NCBI GenBank assembly: GCA_965203835.1
Contig: OZ241919.1
Coordinates: 2,666,001-2,730,000, forward strand
Origin: CBDCFV01 sp965203835
GTDB lineage: Bacteria; Chloroflexota; Dehalococcoidia; Lucifugimonadales; UBA3495
Reading direction: 5' to 3'
DNA length: 64,000 bases
Position 1 is the stretch's first letter; each line of letters starts with the position of its first letter. Both the position numbers and the translations under genes were made by a program. The notes beneath the pieces are model-generated. The model made no database searches. It saw nothing but the letters and a program-made list of their open reading frames with translations, and was not told the DNA's origin. Shown here piece after piece: positions 15,083-22,991 of this stretch.

Positions 15083-17800
15083 ATGGCAGTTGATTCGTCT
15101 CATGATATGCCCAGGGCCTATAACGCCGCCGACGTGGAGCGGCGAATTTACGATACCTGGCTCTCCGCCGGCTATTTTGCCGCTCACCGCGACCCAGGCG
15201 AGGAAACTCCCTTCACCGTCATCATGCCGCCGCCGAACGTGACCGGCGAGTTGCACTTGGGGCACGCCCTGGAGAAGGCGCTGGAAGACGCTCTGGTACG
15301 TTGGCGGCGCATGTGCGGCGTGCCAACCCTGTGGCTTCCCGGCACCGACCACGCCGGCATCGCCACCCAGTGGGTGGTGGAGCAGCAGTTGGCGGCGCAG
15401 GGTCAAAGCCGCCACGAGTTGGGCCGGGAAAAGTTCCTTGAACTGGTCTGGCAGCACGTGGAAAGGTCCGGTGGCATAATCCACGAGCAAAGCCGCCGCT
15501 TGGGCATATCCGCCGATTGGGACCGTCACAAGTTCACCCTGGACCCGGGCCCGGCCAAGGCTGTCCGCACGACTTTCGTCAACCTGTACAACAAGGGCCT
15601 CATATACCGCCACGAACGCATCATCAACTGGTGTCCCAGGTGCGCCACCGCTCTCTCCGACCTGGAAGTGGACTACCAGGAACAACCGGGGCGCCTCTAT
15701 TACATTCGCTACCCGCTGGAGGACCCTTCTTCCGTCCCCGACGGAACGCCGAAGCACATCACGGTAGCCACTACCAGGCCCGAGACCATGCTGGGCGACA
15801 CTGGGGTGGCCGTCCACGGGGACGACCCTCGTTACCGTGACCTGGTGGGGAAACTGGTCTCTCTCCCCCTGACGGACCGCGTCATTCCCATAGTGGCCGA
15901 TGACGCTATTACACCGGAGTTCGGCACCGGCGCGCTGAAAGTCACGCCCGGCCATGACATGCTGGACTTTGAAATAGGAGAGCGTCACCAACTGGAAATC
16001 TTTACCGTCGTCGGCTTCGACGGAAACATGACCGGCGTAGCCGGGAAGTACGCCGGCACCGAGCGTTTCCAAGCGCGTGATGAAGTAGCCGCCGAACTGG
16101 AAAGCTTGGGGTTTCTGGAAAAGACCGAGGAATACCAGCACTCGGTCGGTCGCTGCCAGCGGTGCAATTCGGTGGTCGAACCGCTGGTGACGCAACAGTG
16201 GTTCGTCAACGTGGGCTCCCACGAGCAGCCCGACTCCATCGCCGGAAAGGCCTACGCCGCGGTGGTGGAAGGGCGCATCAATATGGTGCCGGAGCGGTTC
16301 ACCCGGGTATACCTGAACTGGCTGGAGAACATCAGGGACTGGTGCATCAGCCGCCAGCTATGGTGGGGACACCGGATTCCGGTGTGGTACTGCGACGACT
16401 GCGGCCACCAGACCGCCGCCGTGGAAGACCCGGACGGTTGCGCCGCCTGCGGGTCGCAAAGGTTGCAGCAGGACAACGACGTTCTGGACACTTGGTTCAG
16501 TTCCGGGTTGTGGCCCCACTCCACGCTGGGCTGGCCCGACGACTCGGATGACTTCAAGTACTTCTACCCCACCTCTGTCCTGGAGACGGGCTACGATATC
16601 CTGTTTTTCTGGGTAGCCAGGATGATCATGCTGGGGATAGAGAACACCGGCGACGTTCCCTTCAGGACGGTGTTTCTCCACGGCATGGTGCGGGATGCCT
16701 CGGGAGCCAAGATGAGCAAGACCCGCGGCAACACCATGGACCCATTGGAACTGGTGGACCGGTACGGCACCGATGCGTTGCGATTCGCCCTGACCACCGG
16801 CGCCGCCCCGGGCAGCGACATCCGCTTGGGAGAGTCCCGGCTGGAGTCGGCACGCAACTTCGCCAACAAGGTCTGGAACGCCGCGCGGTTCGTCATCACC
16901 AGCTTGCGGGGAGCGGACAATCTGGAGGGCTGGTTCGATGGACAGGTCTCCCGGCACCGGGAGGACCTGTGGATTACCGGACGGCTGAACCGCACGATCA
17001 ATGAGGTCAACCGGTCTCTGGAAAGTTTCGAGCTCGGTGAGGCCCAGCAGAAGCTTTACGACTTCATCTGGAACGACTTCTGCGACTGGTACATCGAAAT
17101 GGCCAAGATACGGCTGCGGTCAGGCTCTGAGCCGTCTCCGCTGCCCACCCTGGCCCGTGTGCTGGAGCGCACGCTGCGCCTGCTCCACCCGTTCATGCCC
17201 TTCATCACCGAGGAAATCTGGCAGAACCTGTTGGAGCAACTGCCGCAGGAAGGGGACTTGCCAGCATCGATCATGGTCGCCCCGTATCCTCAAGCCGATG
17301 CAGCCCCCCAGGACACCCAGGCCGAGGGAGAGATTTCCTTGGTCATGCAGGCGATTCGGGCGGTGCGCAACACCCGCGCTCAACTGCGCATCCCGGCCAA
17401 CCAGCAGTTAGAGGCGATCGTAGAAGCTAACGGCTTCCAGAAAGCCATCGAAGAGGAAGCCGAGGTAATCCGTTCGCTGTCCCGGGTAAACCCGCTCAGG
17501 GTCACCTCTGCCTCCGATGCTGGTGAGCATCCAAGGGGAATTACCTTGGTGGTCAACCCCTTGGTGGTCCGCCTGCCCCTCGAAGGGGTTGTGGACTTGG
17601 GAGAGGAGACGGAGCGGCTGCGCAAGGAACTCGACGATTGCCAGAAGAATCTTGACAGGGTCTCAGCCCTGGTCTCCAACCCCGCCTTCCGCGCCAAGGC
17701 GAAACCCGAGGTGGTGGAAAACGAAGAGGAACGTCTAAAGTCCTTGGAGGAACGCCGGCAGCGGCTCAATGAAATCCTGGGGCAGTTGTCAATTGATTAG
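15083..17800 (+). CDS. valS: Valyl-tRNA synthetase
   Basis: 905 residues, the normal length. Class I signatures are present: the HIGH box (PPNVTGELHLGHAL, about 52-65) and KMSKS box (KMSKTRGN, about 543). Also visible are the CP1 editing domain with TTRPETMLGDT, Zn-type Cys pairs (CPRC; CDDC..CAAC), the WCISRQLWWGHRIP block, an anticodon-binding domain and a C-terminal coiled-coil arm (about 840-905). It charges tRNA-Val in the cytoplasm. Its last codons overlap the start of the downstream lipoprotein gene by about 30 bases. Confidence 0.97.
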   Translation: MAVDSSHDMPRAYNAADVERRIYDTWLSAGYFAAHRDPGEETPFTVIMPPPNVTGELHLGHALEKALEDALVRWRRMCGVPTLWLPGTDHAGIATQWVVEQQLAAQGQSRHELGREKFLELVWQHVERSGGIIHEQSRRLGISADWDRHKFTLDPGPAKAVRTTFVNLYNKGLIYRHERIINWCPRCATALSDLEVDYQEQPGRLYYIRYPLEDPSSVPDGTPKHITVATTRPETMLGDTGVAVHGDDPRYRDLVGKLVSLPLTDRVIPIVADDAITPEFGTGALKVTPGHDMLDFEIGERHQLEIFTVVGFDGNMTGVAGKYAGTERFQARDEVAAELESLGFLEKTEEYQHSVGRCQRCNSVVEPLVTQQWFVNVGSHEQPDSIAGKAYAAVVEGRINMVPERFTRVYLNWLENIRDWCISRQLWWGHRIPVWYCDDCGHQTAAVEDPDGCAACGSQRLQQDNDVLDTWFSSGLWPHSTLGWPDDSDDFKYFYPTSVLETGYDILFFWVARMIMLGIENTGDVPFRTVFLHGMVRDASGAKMSKTRGNTMDPLELVDRYGTDALRFALTTGAAPGSDIRLGESRLESARNFANKVWNAARFVITSLRGADNLEGWFDGQVSRHREDLWITGRLNRTINEVNRSLESFELGEAQQKLYDFIWNDFCDWYIEMAKIRLRSGSEPSPLPTLARVLERTLRLLHPFMPFITEEIWQNLLEQLPQEGDLPASIMVAPYPQADAAPQDTQAEGEISLVMQAIRAVRNTRAQLRIPANQQLEAIVEANGFQKAIEEEAEVIRSLSRVNPLRVTSASDAGEHPRGITLVVNPLVVRLPLEGVVDLGEETERLRKELDDCQKNLDRVSALVSNPAFRAKAKPEVVENEEERLKSLEERRQRLNEILGQLSID

Positions 17801-19160
17801 AGGCCTTTACTCCTACTCGGTATTGGTTATAGCGCTCTTGGTTGCTGTTGTTGGCGTTGCATGTGGCGGTGGGCAAACCGCCGCGCCAGGCAATACCGCA
17901 ACGCCCATCGCAATGGAGACCCGGGTCGCTACCGAGGCAAGTGCGGCTACTTCAATGTCCGCCGTAGCAACTGAGTCGGTTGCCACCTCGATAGCTCCCT
18001 CTGGTCCAATGTCTCCAAAGGCGGTGCTTGATACCTCTGTTGCCGGCTCGAAGGCCGCTGTTTACGAGGCGCTTCTGGCGATTATTCCTGATACCCCTGA
18101 TGTGCGCGGATATTTGCATATCGCAGACTACGATCTGGCCCGGCAAATGTTCTCCGCCAGCACTTTTCCCCTGCCGGGGCCGGAAGATGACGACGAAGCA
18201 GTGGCAGCGTTCAATAGCTGGCTTCCTCCTATGAGCAGAGAAGAAATCGGTGTCGTTGCCCCGAACCTCAGCTTTATGGGCATCTCGCCCTTCTTCTCTC
18301 TAAGCCCGAACAGCATTGATCTTCAGTACTTTGCTTTCGACATACGGAACATGGACCAGAGCATTACAACCGGGGTATCAGGCTATGATGTAGTCCAGGG
18401 GCGTTTCAATTCTGAAGCTGCTGACGCCACATTGAAATCCTGCATCGAATGTCCGGCACCCGGCATTGAAGAGCACAGGGGTATCACTTTCTACAGTTGG
18501 GGTGAGGACTATGCCGCGAGTCCTGAGTTGCGAAACTCACCTCCTGCCTTCGACCATCTCGGGAGAGGTGGTCGTTTTGCCATCTTGGAGGAGTATGTAA
18601 TCCGCACCTTGGGTACCCCTGAAATGAAGGCAGCGATAGATGCCCATCTAAAGGAAGTCCCATCCATTGCAGACGTGAGGGAATTCCAGCTTCTGGTCAA
18701 GGGTATGTCCCGGCTGGTGGTCTATGGCATGTTTTTGACCGATGGAGTTGAGCTTTGGGAACTCTCTAGTTACGCCAAGGCGTTGGCAGGTCCGGATGCT
18801 TCTCAAGCAGATGTGGAAGCGAAAAAGCGGGAACTGTCAGCGGGGGGGCCCTGGTTACGTCCCTATGGCGCGTTTGGTGTCGGTGGCGGCAAGGATGAGG
18901 ATGGCCCGTATATGGCCTTGGTGCTGGTCCACACCAATGGCGACTTAGCAGAAGAGAATGTAGGATTGCTGCGCAGGATCTTCGAGGAAGCCAGTTCAGC
19001 GTACTATGATATTCCATGGTCAGATGAGATTGACATCAACAGCTTGGAAATCAACGCTGAAGGTCCCTTACTTCTAGCCAGAATCAGGGGACCGATTGTT
19101 GCGAGTGGCTTACAGTGGGTGAATTTTGTGGATAACCTCATATTGCACGAGCGGGAATGA
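17769..19160 (+). CDS. Unknown lipoprotein
   Basis: 463 residues. A signal peptide with a lipobox-like VGVACGGG (Cys near 32) is followed by a Thr/Ala-rich linker (about 35-80), typical of a lipid-anchored extracytoplasmic protein. The start overlaps the valS end; a TTG at 17793 would remove the overlap. The mature part has no motif I recognise; it ends in a mixed alpha/beta region (DEDGPYMALVLVHTNGD, INAEGPLLLARIRGPI). It is less GC-rich than valS. Confidence 0.75.
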   Translation: MKSWGSCQLIRGLYSYSVLVIALLVAVVGVACGGGQTAAPGNTATPIAMETRVATEASAATSMSAVATESVATSIAPSGPMSPKAVLDTSVAGSKAAVYEALLAIIPDTPDVRGYLHIADYDLARQMFSASTFPLPGPEDDDEAVAAFNSWLPPMSREEIGVVAPNLSFMGISPFFSLSPNSIDLQYFAFDIRNMDQSITTGVSGYDVVQGRFNSEAADATLKSCIECPAPGIEEHRGITFYSWGEDYAASPELRNSPPAFDHLGRGGRFAILEEYVIRTLGTPEMKAAIDAHLKEVPSIADVREFQLLVKGMSRLVVYGMFLTDGVELWELSSYAKALAGPDASQADVEAKKRELSAGGPWLRPYGAFGVGGGKDEDGPYMALVLVHTNGDLAEENVGLLRRIFEEASSAYYDIPWSDEIDINSLEINAEGPLLLARIRGPIVASGLQWVNFVDNLILHERE

Positions 19161-19244
19161 AGTGCGTCCAGGACCACCCTTCTGTTTCGTCCGAAAACCA
19201 TCAGGACAGATATCGGACTACTAGGGCGCTGTCGTGAGAGTCTT

Positions 19245-20099
19245 ATGACTGTAAAGCTGGGAATAATCGGCTACCCCATCAGCCACTCCATCTCGCCCAT
19301 ATTCCAGCAGGCCGCGCTGGACCACTGCGGGATTGCCGGCTCTTACCAAGCCTACCAAGTCGCCCCCGACTCCCTGGAGCAGTTCTTCAAAGACTTGCGC
19401 CAGCCGGATTTTCTGGGCATCAACGTTACCGTCCCTCACAAGGAGGCGGTGATTCCCTATTTGGATGAAGTGGACGACTGGGCCACGGCCGCCGGTGCGG
19501 TCAACACGGTAGTAAACCGGGATGGGTGTTTGTCGGGCCACAACACTGACGGGTCCGGTTTCCTGCGAGCGTTGAAAGAGGGCGCGGGGTTCTACCCCGA
19601 AGACAGCCGTGTGTTGGTACTGGGCGCCGGAGGGGCGGCCCGCGGGGTCATCCTGGCCCTTGTCAGGGATGGAATTGCCGACCTTACTGTGGCGAACCGG
19701 ACGTTGGAACGCGCCCAAAGGCTTGCAGACTTGGCCTCAGCTGATGGAATTTCCAGCAGGGCCATACCCTTATCCGGTCAGGAACTCACCGACTCCACAG
19801 TTAATGCCGACCTCATCGTAAATTGCACCACCATAGGCATGTACCATGGCCCCGACGAGACCGGTTCGCCCTTATCTCACAGCCAGATTCCATCAACGGC
19901 CCTTGTAAACGACCTCGTGTATAATCCCTTGGAGACCCCCTTGCTGCGGGAAGCGGAACGTGCCGGCGCAAAATGCTTGGGCGGTATCCACATGCTGGTG
20001 TACCAGGGTGCCGCTTCATTCCAAATGTGGACCAATCGGGACGCCCCGGTGGACGTGATGCTGGAAGCGGCCACTAAGGCTATGGCGAGCAGGGGTTAG
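19245..20099 (+). CDS. aroE: Shikimate dehydrogenase
   Basis: 284 residues, normal length. The N-terminal substrate domain shows GYPISHSISPIFQ and NVTVPHKE with the catalytic Lys; then AAGAVNTVV and HNTDGSGF with the catalytic Asp. The NADP domain has a GAGGAARG Rossmann turn and a basic NRTLERA stretch that favours NADPH. It reduces 3-dehydroshikimate. It is clustered with aroC, separated by one nucleotidyltransferase gene. Confidence 0.96.
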   Translation: MTVKLGIIGYPISHSISPIFQQAALDHCGIAGSYQAYQVAPDSLEQFFKDLRQPDFLGINVTVPHKEAVIPYLDEVDDWATAAGAVNTVVNRDGCLSGHNTDGSGFLRALKEGAGFYPEDSRVLVLGAGGAARGVILALVRDGIADLTVANRTLERAQRLADLASADGISSRAIPLSGQELTDSTVNADLIVNCTTIGMYHGPDETGSPLSHSQIPSTALVNDLVYNPLETPLLREAERAGAKCLGGIHMLVYQGAASFQMWTNRDAPVDVMLEAATKAMASRG

Positions 20100-20114
20100 G
20101 CAGGCAGGGCTGGA

Positions 20115-20933
20115 ATGCAGGCGCGGAACATGGATACGAAAATCTGCGACCCCAAGGCCCTCCAGGTAGCCCAGGCCGTACATGATCGAGAGAATCCCCA
20201 AGCCACCATCCTGTTCGGGTCTCGCGCCAGAGGCGACTACGAGGAACTCCGGTCCGACATAGACATCATGCTGGTCCTCCCGGAGGAACCCGGAAAGGAA
20301 CACAAGGAATCAGTCGGCGAGTGGGTGCAGGAAACCGCCTTGGCCGCCTACGGCCGAAGGGTCCCCGTACAGTTGGTATGGTTTGCCAAGACTGACTTCA
20401 ACGAGAACCGGCGCTATATCAACCACATCACCACACAAGCGTTGCTCGACGGTGTAGTCATGTCCGAAACTCCCGAAGACTTTCGTAGCCGATACTCGGA
20501 CGACGAGGAAACCGAGTACGAATACCAATGGACTGACTACCACAACAGGTTGTACCACGCCGAGTCTCACTTGGAAGCCTTTCAGCACCTCGACGCCGCC
20601 GGGTTAAACGACCTCATGGTGGCGCAGCACGCCCATTCCGCCCTTGAGCACGCCATGAAAGCCATCATAACCGGCTACGGAGGTACAGCCGAAAGGACTC
20701 ACCATTTGGGGAGACTGCTCGGGACCGTGCGCAGGGTCGACCCCCAAATGAACGACTTCAGGCTGAGCATACCGCCCGACCTCTACTCCGAATACGCCGG
20801 AGATGACGAGTACCGAAGGGAGAGGACATATCCACTCCTTACCGATCAGGACAACTACCGCGAAAGAACCGTCAATGATATAAGTGCCATCATCGAACGG
20901 GCCCGTGAATTGGGACCGGCAATGTACAATTAA
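20115..20933 (+). CDS. Nucleotidyltransferase (MNT)-HEPN fusion protein
   Basis: 272 residues. The N-terminal half is a minimal nucleotidyltransferase with GSRARGD (35-41) and the acidic pair D48/D50. The C-terminal half is helical and HEPN-like (VAQHAHSALEHAMKAIITGYGG, followed by RTHHLGRLL with an R-x-H-type stretch). In many prokaryotes MNT and HEPN are separate antitoxin and toxin genes; here both are in one chain. It sits between aroE and aroC with gaps of 15 and 29 bases, so it is probably co-transcribed. Possible starts are ATG 20115 or ATG 20130. Confidence 0.8.
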   Translation: MQARNMDTKICDPKALQVAQAVHDRENPQATILFGSRARGDYEELRSDIDIMLVLPEEPGKEHKESVGEWVQETALAAYGRRVPVQLVWFAKTDFNENRRYINHITTQALLDGVVMSETPEDFRSRYSDDEETEYEYQWTDYHNRLYHAESHLEAFQHLDAAGLNDLMVAQHAHSALEHAMKAIITGYGGTAERTHHLGRLLGTVRRVDPQMNDFRLSIPPDLYSEYAGDDEYRRERTYPLLTDQDNYRERTVNDISAIIERARELGPAMYN

Positions 20934-20962
20934 GGTCCCAAAACGGTCAAAGCGAGGAATAC

Positions 20963-22144
20963 ATGGTCCGCTTTTTCACCGCCGGAGAGTCCCACGGCCA
21001 GGGACTTGTAATAATAGTCGAAGGAATCCCCGCAGCCTTGCCCATTGACGAGGACTACATCGGCTCCCAGTTGGCCCGGCGTCAACGCGGCTACGGGCGC
21101 GGGGGGCGTATGCTAATCGAGCAGGACCGGGCCCACGTCATGTCCGGCGTCAGGCACGGTCTGACCCTTGGCAGTCCAATCGGGATGACGTTGGAAAACA
21201 AGGACTGGGTCAACTGGGAGACCGCCATGGCCGTAGAGGACGTGGGGGACACCAGCCACGACGAACGCTCCAGGAGGGTGACTCGTATTCGCCCCGGCCA
21301 CGCCGACCTGCCGGGGACCATGAAGTACGGGTTCGACGACGTCCGCAATGTCCTTGAGCGCGCCAGCGCCCGTGAAACCGCCGCCAGGGTGGCTGCGGGG
21401 GCTGTCGCAATACGCCTCCTCGAGGAGTTCGGCATTGTCCTCCGTAGCCACGTGGTATCCATCGGAGGCGTTTGGGCCGACACTCCCGACAGCATCGACT
21501 GGGAAGCGGTGGAAGAGTCGCCGGTGCGTTGCGCAGACTCCGATGCCGCAACAAGGATGATGGCCGAAATAGACGCCGCCAAGGAAGCCGGGGACACCGT
21601 GGGCGGCACGGTGGAGGTCATAGCGGAGAACGTGCCGATAGGGCTGGGTTCCCACGTGCACTGGGACCGGAAAATCGACGGACGAATTGCACAAGCGTTG
21701 ATGTCTATCAACGCCGTCAAGGCGGTCTCCATCGGCCCCGGTTGGGAGATAGTTGACCGGCGCGGCTCTCAGGTCCACGACGTGATTATGCCGGTGACCG
21801 ACCCGGACAACCCCTGGCAGCGGGAGACCAACCGGGCCGGCGGCACCGAGGGCGGCATGACCGACGGTATGCCCTTGGTGGCGCGGTTCGCCATCAAGCC
21901 GATAGCCACCATCACCAACCCCCTGCCTTCGGTGGACCTGGACACCGGCGAGATGGTGCAAGCCCACTACGAGCGTTCCGACGTTTGCCAGGTCCCACCG
22001 GCGGGCGTCATCGGCGAGTCAATGGTGGCCCTGGTGCTGGCCGACGCCTTCATGGAGAAGTTCGGCGGCGACTCCATTCCCGAAACCCGCCGCAACTACC
22101 ACAGCTACCTTGAGACAGTGGGGCCAAGGAAACGCTACGAGTAG
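20963..22144 (+). CDS. aroC: Chorismate synthase
   Basis: 393 residues, normal length. Conserved blocks are present: TAGESHGQGL at the start, RRQRGYGRGGRM, RPGHADLPGTMKYG, RASARETAARVAAGA and a C-terminal RSDVCQVPPAGVIGE. It converts 5-enolpyruvylshikimate-3-phosphate to chorismate using reduced FMN. An AGGAAT-type site lies 7 bases before ATG. Confidence 0.97.
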   Translation: MVRFFTAGESHGQGLVIIVEGIPAALPIDEDYIGSQLARRQRGYGRGGRMLIEQDRAHVMSGVRHGLTLGSPIGMTLENKDWVNWETAMAVEDVGDTSHDERSRRVTRIRPGHADLPGTMKYGFDDVRNVLERASARETAARVAAGAVAIRLLEEFGIVLRSHVVSIGGVWADTPDSIDWEAVEESPVRCADSDAATRMMAEIDAAKEAGDTVGGTVEVIAENVPIGLGSHVHWDRKIDGRIAQALMSINAVKAVSIGPGWEIVDRRGSQVHDVIMPVTDPDNPWQRETNRAGGTEGGMTDGMPLVARFAIKPIATITNPLPSVDLDTGEMVQAHYERSDVCQVPPAGVIGESMVALVLADAFMEKFGGDSIPETRRNYHSYLETVGPRKRYE

Positions 22145-22219
22145 CCAATAGCCCGAATCACCCCATTTCAACAAGGGCTGGAGTTGGCGCGGAAAAGCTC
22201 TGGTGGGCATAAAGAAAGG

Positions 22220-22615
22220 CTAAGGTTGTGATGGCAGGGCGTTCACGTAGCTGATGATTGTACGCGCCGCATCTAGCATCCATTCCACTGTTCTGCCTCC
22301 CTCAAGAGCGACGTACCCTGTATCGTAGTTCAAGGTGTTTCGGGTAAACCTCAGTTCACTCAGTAAGTGCCCTATATCTATATCGATGGCTCTGAGAGCC
22401 TGACCCACACGCATATGAGCACTGCCACCCGGATTGAACCGAGCATAATTTTTACGCGCTAACTGGTCACGAGCGGTTAAGTAGGCCGCATAGTAAGCCC
22501 GGTCTGCGGCAGATCTGAGGGATGCGGGAGTCGGTCGTTGCGCCAGTTCGTCCGCCAAATCGAGGAGAGTCTCGGTAACCAAGGGTGAGAAGATGCTAGA
22601 CTGCCTCGAAGCCAA
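22220..22615 (-). CDS. HEPN-domain protein, putative toxin-like partner
   Basis: 131 residues, all helical. The stretch SLRSAADRAYYAAYLTARD and the later LRFTRNTLNYD (an R-N-x-x-N-Y-D version of the HEPN RNxADYD motif) mark it as HEPN. Its start lies inside the end of the upstream gene (20-base overlap), which argues for tight co-expression. Composition is more AT-rich than aroC or the copper genes on either side. Likely a toxin-antitoxin-like or stress pair, but this is inferred from architecture only. Confidence 0.7.
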   Translation of the reverse strand: MASRQSSIFSPLVTETLLDLADELAQRPTPASLRSAADRAYYAAYLTARDQLARKNYARFNPGGSAHMRVGQALRAIDIDIGHLLSELRFTRNTLNYDTGYVALEGGRTVEWMLDAARTIISYVNALPSQP

Positions 22616-22958
22616 ACCAAATCCTTTCTATAAACTTTTTTCTTTTTGCTTTGTCCAATGATTTCTGAAATGCATTTGCTTCGTCTTGCAGAAAAGCCCG
22701 GTAATATTCCTCGGCCGTCTCCGAATCAGTCTTCAGAACCGCGCAGACACGCAAAATTTCCCACTCAGGAAATTCCATGTCTTGCCGGTAATGGATGTTA
22801 ATTTGCTCCAGCGGCCATTTTCGTTCTACGGCCGCGTGCTGCATTAAATCAATAATCCCGTCCAAAACCGGTCTGGCTCTCTTCCCCAAGAGGCGGTCTG
22901 CCTCGGATGGGTCTGCCTTCCAAACCACCGGGACCTTCGGAGCGGATAAATCGGCCAT
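22596..22958 (-). CDS. Small protein paired with HEPN gene
   Basis: 120 residues from the ATG 7 bases after AGGAGG; an earlier in-frame Met lacks such a site. It is soluble and acidic-to-basic, ending in a Lys-rich helix (KSLDKAKRKKFIERIW). No known family is recognised. The 20-base overlap with the HEPN gene and the shared AT-richness suggest it is the partner (antitoxin-like or nucleotidyltransferase substitute) of that gene. Confidence 0.65.
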   Translation of the reverse strand: MADLSAPKVPVVWKADPSEADRLLGKRARPVLDGIIDLMQHAAVERKWPLEQINIHYRQDMEFPEWEILRVCAVLKTDSETAEEYYRAFLQDEANAFQKSLDKAKRKKFIERIWFGFEAV

Positions 22959-22991
22959 GCCCTGCCTCCTGCGACCATTGTACACCCCCTC

